This document shows positions 16,266 to 24,985 of a DNA stretch of 64,000 nucleotides, in pieces. The position numbers and the translations under genes were made by a program. The DNA is from HXMU1420-2 sp034670145 (lineage in GTDB: Bacteria > Pseudomonadota > Alphaproteobacteria > Rhodobacterales > Rhodobacteraceae): the NCBI GenBank assembly GCA_034670145.1, contig JAXMOA010000014.1, forward strand, positions 1 to 64,000. Direction: 5' to 3'. A model generated the notes under the pieces. The model worked only from the letters and a program-made list of their open reading frames with translations, made no database searches and was not told where the DNA came from. The first letter of the stretch is position 1. Every line of letters starts with the position of its first letter.

Positions 16266-17195
16266 TCAAGGCGCAGAGACCCAAGCGATAATTGTTGGCA
16301 CCGTTATGATGCTGGCGACGGTTGATAACAGAATCGCCGTTGATACCCGTTGCACAGCAACACCGTAGTGTTGCGCAAGCATGAAAATGTTCCCTGCCAC
16401 CGGCAAAGCCGCGGCAGAGACAACAACAGTCGCCGAAAAATGGTCAATCGGAAACAACAGGATCACGCCGATCGCCACAAAAAGCGGATGCAGAACCAGC
16501 TTGGCAAAAGCCAGCCAGCCCGCCACCTCGATCCGTTCCGCGGATTTGACGGCCAGCGAAGCCCCGATTGCAAACAGTGCGCCGGGCGTGGCGGCACCGC
16601 CCAGGATGGTCAGAAAGTCGTTGAGTACATTTGGAATGGGCAGGGCCAGCGCCGACCATGTCAGCCCCAGAGAGATTGACAGAATCATTGGGTTCTTGAT
16701 CAACCCCAATCCAATACCGCCCAGCATGGCCAGGTTCAGCCGCCCGTCGCGCGCGCCATTGATCAAGATGACGATCAGGCTGGAGAACACCACCAGATCC
16801 ACCGCCAGGGTCATCATCACCGGACCGACTGCGGCGTCGCCAAACAGCAGCACAAACATCGGCAACCCCAGGAATCCGGAATTGGCGATCACGGCGCATT
16901 GGGCCTCGACCGCGGTGGTGGGAATGTCCAGTCTGCGCCAAATCGCAACGCCGGTGGCAATCAGATAGACCACCGACGTGCCCCACAAATATCCGGCCAA
17001 AAGGCGGGGGTTGTACACCTCGGACATTTTCAGGTTGGCAGCAAAGCGGAACAACATTGCCGAGAGCGCGAAGAAGAAGATGAATTTCGTCAGGTAGGCT
17101 GTTGCTTCCTCGGTGAAGAAACCCGTTTTCGCGGCGGCAAAGCCCATCGCGATGATCGCGAAAAAAGGGAGGGTTCTCAGGAAGATTTCGAGCAT
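16266..17195 (-). CDS. AEC family (auxin efflux carrier-type) transporter
   Basis: This 309-residue hydrophobic protein has about ten membrane spans in two five-helix halves, with conserved blocks NSGFLGLPM, NPMILSISLGL and PVAGNIFMLAQ that mark bacterial AEC carriers. Bacterial members such as MdcF-like proteins move malonate, malate or other organic anions; the auxin name comes from plants and says nothing about substrate here. It lies 22 bases upstream of fghA on the same strand. Confidence 0.85.
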   Translation of the reverse strand: MLEIFLRTLPFFAIIAMGFAAAKTGFFTEEATAYLTKFIFFFALSAMLFRFAANLKMSEVYNPRLLAGYLWGTSVVYLIATGVAIWRRLDIPTTAVEAQCAVIANSGFLGLPMFVLLFGDAAVGPVMMTLAVDLVVFSSLIVILINGARDGRLNLAMLGGIGLGLIKNPMILSISLGLTWSALALPIPNVLNDFLTILGGAATPGALFAIGASLAVKSAERIEVAGWLAFAKLVLHPLFVAIGVILLFPIDHFSATVVVSAAALPVAGNIFMLAQHYGVAVQRVSTAILLSTVASIITVPTIIAWVSAP

Positions 17196-17350
17196 GAGAC
17201 CGGGTTAGTCGCGTGCGCGTGGCTCTGCAAGAACCAAGCGGCGGATAGGGGGGATTGAAACAGACTTCTGCGCCAAAATTCTACCAGGTTGCTGTATTGT
17301 GAATCATAGGATCAGCGCCTCGGGCAATGTGCAACAGAGAGGAACCCGGA

Positions 17351-18082
17351 TCATGTTACGGGTTTTCCGCCATGTGCTTCGATCAGGGTGCCACATAGAT
17401 AACGGGCCTGATCCGAGGCCAGAAACAGGACCACATCCGCAATTTCACGGGCCGAGGCCACACGGCCCAGCGGCGCAGAGGCCTTCAGCTCTTGCAGAGC
17501 CGTCTCCGGGTCCTGGCCCTGGGCGGCGAGCCGGTCGCGCAGCATGGGGGTATCCACGTCGTATGGGCAGACTGCGTTAATGCGGATGTTCTGGTGTGCA
17601 TGATCGCGCCCCAGGCTTTGCGTCAGCGCGGCGATTGCCGCTTTTGACATCGCATAGAGCGGATGGTTCGCGCCGGGTCTCTGGCCCAGACAGGATGCGG
17701 TGTTTACGATCGCGCCGCCTCCGTTTGCTGCCAACAACGGGATTGCAGCCCGACAGATGCGAAAAGGGGCCTCGACATTCACGGCCATGGTCCGGTGATA
17801 CTCTTCGTCCGTGGCCTGCGTGATCGGACCGTGAACCATGATGCCGGCATTGTTGCAAACGATGTCCAGCCCGCCCAGCATTGCGCTGGTGGCGCCGGGC
17901 AGGGTGTTGGCAAACTTTGGATCGCTCAGATCGCCTTCGAGCTGTACCTCGACGGGCAAGGATGTGGCGTTCAGGTCCGCAGCGGCCACCCTTGCGCCCT
18001 CACGTTGGAAACCGGCCACGATTTCGCGCCCGATCCCGCCGGCGGCACCGGTCACCAGCACGCATTTCCCGTGAAACCGCAT
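17351..18082 (-). CDS. SDR family NAD(P)-dependent oxidoreductase
   Basis: This 243-residue short-chain dehydrogenase has cofactor motif TGAAGGIG at 11-18, NNAG in CNNAGIM, the catalytic serine in NTASC, and Tyr-x-x-x-Lys in LYAMSK. An aspartate at the end of strand two (AAADLNA) suggests NAD preference. It begins one base after the stop of the MttB-family gene, so the two are almost certainly co-transcribed. The pairing suggests it oxidises or reduces a metabolite of the methyltransferase substrate, but this is inference. The substrate is unknown. Confidence 0.83.
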   Translation of the reverse strand: MRFHGKCVLVTGAAGGIGREIVAGFQREGARVAAADLNATSLPVEVQLEGDLSDPKFANTLPGATSAMLGGLDIVCNNAGIMVHGPITQATDEEYHRTMAVNVEAPFRICRAAIPLLAANGGGAIVNTASCLGQRPGANHPLYAMSKAAIAALTQSLGRDHAHQNIRINAVCPYDVDTPMLRDRLAAQGQDPETALQELKASAPLGRVASAREIADVVLFLASDQARYLCGTLIEAHGGKPVT

Positions 18083-18083
18083 T

Positions 18084-19634
18084 TCAATACTCCTGGTTCA
18101 GCGCGTCTGCGGCCGGAATTTCGCGCTCGCGTCGCGCGATATAGTCACGCAGAGCCTCGTCTGTCGCCGGGTCCAGTTTGGGCTCTTCGTAATCGGCCAG
18201 CAGGGCCTTTGCATAGGTCAGCGCGCGTTCGGGTGTGTTTACGGCGCCCTCGGCTTGCCATTGTTCGATAGAGTTGTTGTCAAACAGCTGCGGCATGAAA
18301 TACGCCCGCTGGAAGTTTTCCAGCGTATGCGGATGGCCCAGATAGTGGCCGCCCGGTCCGATGTCGCTGACCGCCGCAATCGCTTCGTCAAAATCGTCCC
18401 AGCGGATGCCCTCGGCCATGCGATACCCCATGGCACATTGTTCCGCATCCACCACGAATTTTGCCATCGAGCAATGCATCCCCGCCTCATTCCACCCGGC
18501 GCTGTGCCAGATATAGTTCGCGCCCGCCATCAGGACGGCCATCAGGGTGGTGGCGCTTTCATAGCCGGCCTGTGCATCAAAGGTCTTGGCACCGCCCAAT
18601 GTGTTGGAGGTCCGCCAGGGCACGTCGTAGTAGCGCGCCATCTGACCGATCATGAAATTCATCAGGCTGATCTCTGGCGTTCCGGCCATGGGCGCGCCCG
18701 ACTTCATTGATACAGTTGACAGGTAGTGGCCGTAGATCGCCGGGGCGCCCCTGCGGATGACCTGGGTATAGGCCAGCGCGCTCAGCGCTTCGGCGTTCAG
18801 CTGCGCCACGGTTGGCGCGACCGAGGCGGGCGTATTTGCACCGCCCAGCACGAAGGGAGAGCACAGAACCGGCTGATTGCGCCGCGAAAAAGCGCGCAGC
18901 GCGCCCAACATGGTTTCGTCCCAAACCAATGGAGAATTGCCGTTGCAATTGCCGGTCACGACCGGATGAGTGTCCAGATAGGCTTCGCCGAAAAGGATGG
19001 CCGCCATATCCAGCACGTCCTCGGCGTTTTTGGGGCTGGTGGTCATCCCCATGAACGTCTTGTCCGAGTATTTCATCGACGAATAAGTGATCCGCAGGTG
19101 CCGTTGGCTGATCGGATGATCATAGGGTTCGACAATGTGATGCGCGCTGGAATGCAGGGCGGGCAACATGTGGCTCAGTTTGTGGAAATTGGCCAGATCG
19201 TCCAATGTAGGATTGCGGCGCACATCGTCCAGATCGCGCAGATAGGGCGCGCCCGTCATCGGGACAAATATGGAATGATCGTTCCCGAACGGCAGATTAT
19301 TGGCCGGATTTCGGGCGTGATAGGTGAAACTGGCCGGGATCGTTCTGATCAGGTCGCGGATCAGATCGCGCTCTGGATAGACGGTTTCGCCGACAACTTT
19401 GGCACCAATGTTGCGCCAATCGTTCAACGCAACGGGATCGCGAAAGACGACCCCGACGTTTTCCAGGATCTGCATCGAGGCCGCGTCAATACGCTGAACC
19501 TGTTCCATGTCCATTGGCTCGGTCAGCGGGAGCTTGCGTTTGAGCGCTGGCAACATCCTGAAATCGCGTGCTTGACGTTCGGTCTTGCGCGCGTTGCGGC
19601 CCCGTCGGGTGCGGTTGGTAGGATCGGCTGTCAT
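18084..19634 (-). CDS. Trimethylamine methyltransferase (MttB) family protein, non-pyrrolysine type
   Basis: This 516-residue protein belongs to the MttB superfamily, recognisable by RNPTLDDLANF, NSPLVWDETML and GANYIWHSAGW. The reading frame is continuous with no in-frame amber codon, so it is a pyrrolysine-free homologue like the glycine-betaine methyltransferases (MtgB). Those move a methyl group from a quaternary amine to a corrinoid protein. No corrinoid protein gene (MtbC/MtgC type) is within the window. A basic N-terminal extension (RTRRGRNARKTERQ) precedes the barrel. It precedes an SDR by one base. Substrate uncertain: betaines and carnitine-like compounds are candidates from the family only. 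Confidence 0.85.
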   Translation of the reverse strand: MTADPTNRTRRGRNARKTERQARDFRMLPALKRKLPLTEPMDMEQVQRIDAASMQILENVGVVFRDPVALNDWRNIGAKVVGETVYPERDLIRDLIRTIPASFTYHARNPANNLPFGNDHSIFVPMTGAPYLRDLDDVRRNPTLDDLANFHKLSHMLPALHSSAHHIVEPYDHPISQRHLRITYSSMKYSDKTFMGMTTSPKNAEDVLDMAAILFGEAYLDTHPVVTGNCNGNSPLVWDETMLGALRAFSRRNQPVLCSPFVLGGANTPASVAPTVAQLNAEALSALAYTQVIRRGAPAIYGHYLSTVSMKSGAPMAGTPEISLMNFMIGQMARYYDVPWRTSNTLGGAKTFDAQAGYESATTLMAVLMAGANYIWHSAGWNEAGMHCSMAKFVVDAEQCAMGYRMAEGIRWDDFDEAIAAVSDIGPGGHYLGHPHTLENFQRAYFMPQLFDNNSIEQWQAEGAVNTPERALTYAKALLADYEEPKLDPATDEALRDYIARREREIPAADALNQEY

Positions 19635-19991
19635 CGGAATGCCCCAGGGACCGAACCCTGTTTGCAGGCGCGCATGCTGGGTCTCGGCATGACATTACAA
19701 GGCATCGCGCGGCTCCTTTGAGGGATCACATCAGCCAACAACGGGGCAGAGTGGTTTGCAGGTCGTCGCGTCCGGCCTCGGTCCGAGGCGCGGCAAACGG
19801 AGTTTCAGTCTCGCCGGGGGTGTCTCTGTGTTCATCTTGGGGGTTCGACGCCTGGTAGAATGGTAAATTACCTTACGACGGGGCGATCATGAATCAAGCC
19901 TCAAAACATAAGGCTTTCATACCGGACACAGGCACGCGCCCCGCCGGTGATGAAACCGGTTCGCGGATCCTGTCAGTAATCTGATCCGGGT
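19635..19991. other. Intergenic region between MttB-family and phosphatase genes
   Basis: This 357-base gap holds no convincing gene. It should contain the promoter of the MttB-SDR unit and the 3' end of the phosphatase transcript. Two small inverted repeats are visible: GGTAA-A-TTACC at 19862-19872, and AAGCCT/AGGCTT at 19896-19916 with a nine-base loop. Neither has a T-run, and both could be chance. Confidence 0.5.
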
Positions 19992-20720
19992 TCAGGCGGC
20001 GATAAAGTCGACAGAGCCGTCTGTAATTCTGGCGGCTGTCAGACGGCCGGTGGCGTAGGCGCCGGTATCGACCGAAATGCGCCCGTGTTCTGCCATGGCC
20101 TGATCCACGATTGTGTGCCCGTGGACCACCCATTGCCCGTCTGTGCGCGCGGTTCTGTCAAATTCGGGGTGCCCCCACAGCAATGTGGAATTTGTCTGTT
20201 GGTCAATCGGCATCTGTGGATTGGCCGCCGCGTGGACGATGGCAACATTCCCACTCTTGTACCACAGCTTTAATTGTTCCAGCCAATCGATAATTTCTTG
20301 CCCCATCGCTTCAACCAAATTATCGCGCGCCTTCTCCAGGTCCTCGTCCTTGGATCGCTCGTTGATACCCGCAACGCCATAGCTCGCTATGGTTTGCAGA
20401 CCTCCGTAGCGCAGCCATCTGGCCCCTGCTGAACCGGGATTCTTGATAAAGGACAACAGCATTTCTTCGTGGTTGCCCTTGAGGCACAAAACATCAGGCC
20501 GGCTTTGCAGAACTTTCAACACGCCTGCACTGTGATCGCCCCGGTCGACATAGTCACCGACACAGATGATCTGATCGTCGGCGCCAGCCTTGTCCAGCAG
20601 GCGCTCCAGCAGGTCTTGGCGACCATGCACGTCGCCAATGACAAAAAGAGATTGATCGGGCTTGACGGGCGGGAAAGAGTCAGCCTTGCCAAAAATCCGT
20701 TTGAAGAAACCTGATGCCAT
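19992..20720 (-). CDS. PPP-family metallophosphoesterase (serine/threonine phosphatase-like)
   Basis: This 242-residue protein has all signature motifs of the PPP phosphatase/ApaH superfamily in order: GDVHG, GDYVDRG, GNHEE and, toward the end, VHGHT. These ligate a dinuclear metal centre. Bacterial members act as protein phosphatases or as dinucleoside polyphosphatases; the short length and compact C-terminus do not decide between them. It lies downstream of dxs on the same strand with a 135-base gap, so it probably has its own promoter. Confidence 0.85.
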   Translation of the reverse strand: MASGFFKRIFGKADSFPPVKPDQSLFVIGDVHGRQDLLERLLDKAGADDQIICVGDYVDRGDHSAGVLKVLQSRPDVLCLKGNHEEMLLSFIKNPGSAGARWLRYGGLQTIASYGVAGINERSKDEDLEKARDNLVEAMGQEIIDWLEQLKLWYKSGNVAIVHAAANPQMPIDQQTNSTLLWGHPEFDRTARTDGQWVVHGHTIVDQAMAEHGRISVDTGAYATGRLTAARITDGSVDFIAA

Positions 20721-20855
20721 AATTCAAATCGTCGCAAAATTGATCACAGAGCCACCTACCTTAGCGATAGCAGGCAGACCTGTGAAGGGTGGTCTTCTGG
20801 CACCTGGTACCAATTCGGGCCACATGCTGGTCAGAGTGCGAAGGTTGGGTGCCTC

Positions 20856-22784
20856 TTAGGCACGCTTGCCAGCAATTGAGGCGATCCCGAGCGTGTCCAG
20901 CACTTTTGCCTCGATGCCTGCCGCGTTCAATTGCGCCCCGGCATACATCTGCGCCGGACTGGCCTGATCGGTAAACACATCCGGCAGGGTCATCGAGCGG
21001 AACTTCAATCCTGTATCAAAAGCGCCGCTCTCGGCCAGGGCCTGGGCCACATGAGACCCAAAACCACCAACGGCACCCTCCTCGATTGTAATGAGCGCCT
21101 CGTGTCGCTTGGCCAGATCCAGCACCAGATCGAGATCCAGCGGCTTGGCAAAACGGGCATCCGCGATCGTCGGGGTCAGACCACGCGCGGCAAGGGAATC
21201 TGCGGCCTTTTCTACTTCGGCCAGACGGGTGCCAAAACTGAGCAGCGCAACCGTATTGCCCTCGCGCAGGATGCGTCCCTTGCCGATTTCCAACACGGTG
21301 CCCTGTTCGGGCAGATCGACACCAACCCCTTCGCCCCGCGGAAAGCGAAAGGCGATTGGACCGCTGTCATGTGCGGCTGCGGTGGCGACCATATGCATCA
21401 GCTCAGCCTCGTCAGCCGCGGCCATCACGGTGAAGCCGGGCAAATTGGCCAGAAAGGCGATGTCAAAACTACCGGCATGAGTGGCGCCATCCGCCCCCAC
21501 CAGACCGGCCCGGTCGATGGCAAAGCGCACGGGCAGCCCCTGAATGGCCACGTCGTGCACCACCTGATCATAGCCACGCTGCAGGAATGTCGAGTACATC
21601 GCGCAGAATGGGCGCATCCCACCCGCTGCAAGCGCGGCGCAGAAAGTGACCCCATGCTGTTCGGCTATACCAACATCAAAGCAGCGCGAAGGGTAGCGTT
21701 CCGCAAACAGGTTAAGCCCGGTGCCATCTGGCATGGCGGCGGTAACAGCGACAATCTTGTCATCCTGCTCGGCCGCGCGCAGCAAACCCTTGGCAAAGAC
21801 CTTGGTGTAGCTTGGTGCGTTTGACGGAGTCTTTTTCTGCTCTCCGGTCATCACGTCGAATTTTACTGTCGCATGGCCCTTGTCCCGGGCCTGCTCGGCC
21901 GGGGCATAGCCCTTGCCCTTGCGGGTAATGGCGTGGATCAGGATCGGGCCGCTGGCGCGATCCCGCACCGTGCGCAGCACGGGCAGCAACTGGTCCATGT
22001 CATGCCCGTCGATCGGGCCCAGATAGCTAAGCCCAAGAGCCTCGAACAAGGTGCCGCCGACGGTCATGCTCTTGAGCATATCCTTGGCCCGCTTGGCGCC
22101 TTCGCGGAAAGGCTCGGGCAGGAACGACACGGCGCCCTTGGCCGCGGCCTTGAGTTCCTGAAACGGTTCTTCGGCATAAAGACGCGATAGATAAGAGGAG
22201 AGCGCGCCAACCGGTGGGGCAATGGACATATCGTTATCGTTCAGGATAACGATCATGCGCTTTTTCAGATGCCCGGCATTGTTCATGGCCTCAAACGCCA
22301 TGCCAGCACTCATCGCGCCGTCGCCGATGACGGCGATACAGTCTCCGATGCCTTCTGGCGTTACCCCGCCCAGATCGCGGGCCGTTGCATAGCCCAGGGC
22401 AGCACTGATCGAGGTTGAAGAATGGGCGGCGCCAAATGGGTCATAGGGGCTTTCGGCGCGTTTGGTAAAACCGGACAGGCCATTTTCCTGCCGCAAGGTG
22501 CGGATGCGGTCGCGACGGCCTGTCAGGATCTTATGCGGATAACACTGATGCCCCACGTCCCAAATGATCTTGTCTCTGGGGGTCTCGAACACGGCGTGCA
22601 GCGCAACCGTCAACTCGACAACACCCAGCCCGGCACCCAGATGGCCACCGGTTTCAGAGACGGCAGAGATTGTTTCAGCCCGCAACTCATGCGCGACCTG
22701 GGTCAACTGCGTGTCTGAAAACTGCTTCAGATCGGCGGGCCGGGACACTTTATCAAGCAGCGGCGTGTGGGGTCGTCTGGACAT
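20856..22784 (-). CDS. dxs: 1-deoxy-D-xylulose-5-phosphate synthase
   Basis: This 642-residue thiamine-diphosphate enzyme condenses pyruvate and glyceraldehyde-3-phosphate, the entry step of the non-mevalonate isoprenoid pathway. It shows the N-terminal GHQCYPHKI histidine motif, the ThDP/Mg motif GDGAMSAGM with NDNDMS, the DRAGLVGADG block of the central domain and a C-terminal transketolase domain. It is full length and starts at MSRRPHTP. It lies 21 bases after ispA and ends the HDAC-xseB-ispA-dxs set. A short inverted repeat overlaps its stop codon but has no T-run. Confidence 0.96.
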   Translation of the reverse strand: MSRRPHTPLLDKVSRPADLKQFSDTQLTQVAHELRAETISAVSETGGHLGAGLGVVELTVALHAVFETPRDKIIWDVGHQCYPHKILTGRRDRIRTLRQENGLSGFTKRAESPYDPFGAAHSSTSISAALGYATARDLGGVTPEGIGDCIAVIGDGAMSAGMAFEAMNNAGHLKKRMIVILNDNDMSIAPPVGALSSYLSRLYAEEPFQELKAAAKGAVSFLPEPFREGAKRAKDMLKSMTVGGTLFEALGLSYLGPIDGHDMDQLLPVLRTVRDRASGPILIHAITRKGKGYAPAEQARDKGHATVKFDVMTGEQKKTPSNAPSYTKVFAKGLLRAAEQDDKIVAVTAAMPDGTGLNLFAERYPSRCFDVGIAEQHGVTFCAALAAGGMRPFCAMYSTFLQRGYDQVVHDVAIQGLPVRFAIDRAGLVGADGATHAGSFDIAFLANLPGFTVMAAADEAELMHMVATAAAHDSGPIAFRFPRGEGVGVDLPEQGTVLEIGKGRILREGNTVALLSFGTRLAEVEKAADSLAARGLTPTIADARFAKPLDLDLVLDLAKRHEALITIEEGAVGGFGSHVAQALAESGAFDTGLKFRSMTLPDVFTDQASPAQMYAGAQLNAAGIEAKVLDTLGIASIAGKRA

Positions 22785-22805
22785 TGGGGGCTTCCAATTG
22801 GTGGG

Positions 22806-23672
22806 CTAGGTTTCGCGCGCAATCACAAAACGCGCGGCCTCTCTCAGGGTGTCGGCATCCTCGCCGTAAACAGATAGAGATTCCACCGCGGAATCCACCA
22901 GCTCTTGCGCGCGGCGTTTCGCCCCATCAACGCCCAGCAAAGAAACAAACGTCGCTTTGCCGGCGGCAGCGTCCTTGCCAGTTCGTTTGCCGGTCTTCTC
23001 CGAAGAACCCTCGACATCCAACAGATCGTCAGCAATCTGAAAGGCAAGGCCCAGATCGCGCGCATACTGGAGCAATACCCCGGTGTCCGCCTGGGCCATC
23101 ACGGCACCCGCCGTGGCCGACCATTCAAACAAAGCGCCGGTCTTGCCCTGCTGCAATCGCGTAATTTCCGGCAAGGACAACGGTGTTTGGGCCGTTTCTG
23201 CCGCCATATCCAATGCTTGCCCCAGCACCATGCCGTTTGCGCCAGCCGCCCGAGCCAGAGATAGCGTCAGCGCCGCCCGCACCGTGTCAGAGCCTGTTTC
23301 GGGTCGCGACACCAGATCAAATGCCAGCGAATGCAACGCATCACCCGCCAACACGGCCGTCGCTTCGTCCCAGGCAACGTGAACCGTCGGACGCCCCCTG
23401 CGCATGTCGTCATCATCCATGCAGGGCAGGTCATCATGGACCAGACTATAGGAATGCAGCGCCTCAATCGCGCAAGCGGGCCAGATGGCTTGTTCAGCGC
23501 TGACCCCATGCAGGCGGGCCGATTCGAGCACCAAAAACCCACGCAGACGTTTTCCGCCCTTGTCGGCATAGGCCATGGCCCGCGTAATGGGCACCTGCGG
23601 CAAGGCGGCCATCACCTGCGACAGCTGCGCCTCGATCTGGGCAGCGGCCTGGGCCAGCCGGGATTGAAACAT
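22806..23672 (-). CDS. ispA: Polyprenyl (farnesyl) diphosphate synthase
   Basis: This 288-residue prenyltransferase has the first aspartate-rich motif in HDDLPCMDDDDMRRG, where the two extra residues inside DDxxxxD mark bacterial type II farnesyl synthases, and the second in QIADDLLD. It extends dimethylallyl diphosphate to geranyl or farnesyl diphosphate. The start overlaps the xseB stop as TGATG, indicating coupled translation. It sits directly before dxs, so supply of precursors and chain elongation are encoded together. Geranyl versus farnesyl product is not certain from sequence. Confidence 0.93.
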   Translation of the reverse strand: MFQSRLAQAAAQIEAQLSQVMAALPQVPITRAMAYADKGGKRLRGFLVLESARLHGVSAEQAIWPACAIEALHSYSLVHDDLPCMDDDDMRRGRPTVHVAWDEATAVLAGDALHSLAFDLVSRPETGSDTVRAALTLSLARAAGANGMVLGQALDMAAETAQTPLSLPEITRLQQGKTGALFEWSATAGAVMAQADTGVLLQYARDLGLAFQIADDLLDVEGSSEKTGKRTGKDAAAGKATFVSLLGVDGAKRRAQELVDSAVESLSVYGEDADTLREAARFVIARET

Positions 23673-23914
23673 CAGAGACCTTCGACCGGGCGCGTTGAGG
23701 TGGGTGTGCCATCCGCATCCAACGTGATCGCGGCCACTTTTTCCTCAGCGCGTTTCAGCTCTTCTTCGCAGCGTTTCTTGAGTTTTGCGCCACGTTCATA
23801 AAGATCAATGGAAGCCCCCAACGCCACATTGCCCCGCTCCAATTGGTCGACGACGGTCTCCAGCTCTTTCATGGCGTCTTCAAAGCTCATCTCGGCAATG
23901 GGTCGATCAGTCAT
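23672..23914 (-). CDS. xseB: Exodeoxyribonuclease VII small subunit
   Basis: This 80-residue protein matches XseB: MSFEDAMKELETVVDQLERG followed by a second helix, LDLYERG-like and basic. It binds XseA to form the single-strand exonuclease VII. The reading frame stays open upstream, but the start at 23914 is chosen because it overlaps the HDAC-family stop as ATGA and gives the normal family length. Its own stop overlaps the ispA start. The xseA gene is not in the window. Confidence 0.93.
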   Translation of the reverse strand: MTDRPIAEMSFEDAMKELETVVDQLERGNVALGASIDLYERGAKLKKRCEEELKRAEEKVAAITLDADGTPTSTRPVEGL

Positions 23915-24849
23915 GCGCTGGCCTTTATCAATTCTTCTACATGGGCGCGGGCCGCTTCGGCCAGCGCAGCGAGGTCGTACCCGCCTTCGAGCAGCGACAC
24001 AATCTGGCCTTCGCACAGATCGTCTGCCAATCCACAGATCTGTGCGGTCAGCCAACTATAATCGGCGGTGCTCCAGTTCAGATTGGCCAGCGGATCCTGA
24101 GTGTGGGCGTCAAAGCCGGCAGATATGATGATCAATTCAGGCTGAAACTCTTTCAGCCGAGGAAAGGCCAGCCGCTCATAGGCGGCGCGCATGTCCGGGC
24201 CACCCGACTCAGGGGGCAGCGGAATATTCAGGATGTTGCCAAAAGCGCCGTCTTCTTCGGGCCGACCAGAGCCGGGCCAGAGCGGCATTTGCTGCGAGGT
24301 GATCAACAGCGCGCGCCGCTCGTCCCACAACAGGTCCTGTGTGCCATTGCCGTGATGGACGTCAAAATCAACAACAGCAACGCGGCTCAGCCCGTGATGG
24401 TCCAAGGCATATTTGGCGGCAATAGCCGCATTGCCAAAGATACAGAACCCCATGGGGGTCGCGGTTTCGGCGTGATGGCCGGGCGGTCGCGTGGCGGCAA
24501 AGGCATTGCCGGCTTCGCCCGATAAAACCAGATCGACGGCCCGCACCGCCGCACCGGCTGCCCGAAAGGCTGCGTGCAACGTTCCCGGAGACATCCAGGT
24601 GTCCTCGTCCAGCGCCACCGCACCACCAGATGCGTCCACCACGGGGGCCTTCCGGCGAATCTCGGCCAGATAGTCCGACGGGTGGACCCGCAAAATGTCA
24701 TCTTCGGCAGCCAGCGGGGCCGTCACTCTGGTCAGATCCAGAGCTTCCAGCGCGTGCAGCACATGTTCTAGCCGGGCCACCCGCTCTGGGTGGCCGTCGG
24801 GTGTGACATGCGTCAGGCAGTCAGCATGGGTCAGCAGGGCAGTTGTCAT
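23911..24849 (-). CDS. Histone deacetylase-family (acetoin utilisation/polyamine deacetylase-like) protein
   Basis: This 312-residue protein has the zinc-dependent arginase/deacetylase fold signatures: RPPGHHAE, the metal ligands in DFDVHHGNGTQD, SAGFDAH with the third ligand, and GGYD near the end. Bacterial members deacetylate small molecules such as acetylpolyamines, or proteins. The ATG at 24849 gives the usual MTTALLTHADCLTH start; an upstream in-frame ATG would add twelve residues. It is translationally coupled to xseB. Why a deacetylase precedes isoprenoid genes is unknown, though the arrangement seems familiar in Rhodobacteraceae. Confidence 0.88.
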   Translation of the reverse strand: MTTALLTHADCLTHVTPDGHPERVARLEHVLHALEALDLTRVTAPLAAEDDILRVHPSDYLAEIRRKAPVVDASGGAVALDEDTWMSPGTLHAAFRAAGAAVRAVDLVLSGEAGNAFAATRPPGHHAETATPMGFCIFGNAAIAAKYALDHHGLSRVAVVDFDVHHGNGTQDLLWDERRALLITSQQMPLWPGSGRPEEDGAFGNILNIPLPPESGGPDMRAAYERLAFPRLKEFQPELIIISAGFDAHTQDPLANLNWSTADYSWLTAQICGLADDLCEGQIVSLLEGGYDLAALAEAARAHVEELIKASA

Positions 24850-24985
24850 GTACCGCAGGCTAGCAATGGGCATCGAGGGCGGCAACCTTGGATCCAGTCC
24901 CGGGGTCGCGTTTCTTTGGCTGACCCTGCTCTTGTCGCAGGCCCTGCCGCCATCCTTGTGTTGCCACGATCAAACAAAGCCCGGT

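Noticed and set aside
18084..19634. Pyrrolysine-containing trimethylamine methyltransferase
   Set aside because: The frame is continuous without an in-frame amber codon, so it cannot be the pyrrolysine type.
19896..19916. AAGCCT/AGGCTT inverted repeat as a terminator of the phosphatase gene
   Set aside because: The stem is only 6 bp with a nine-base loop and no T-run; it is noted only in the spacer description.
20849..20863. GTGCCT/AGGCAC hairpin overlapping the dxs stop
   Set aside because: It is a short stem with a three-base loop and no following T-run; chance is likely in this composition.
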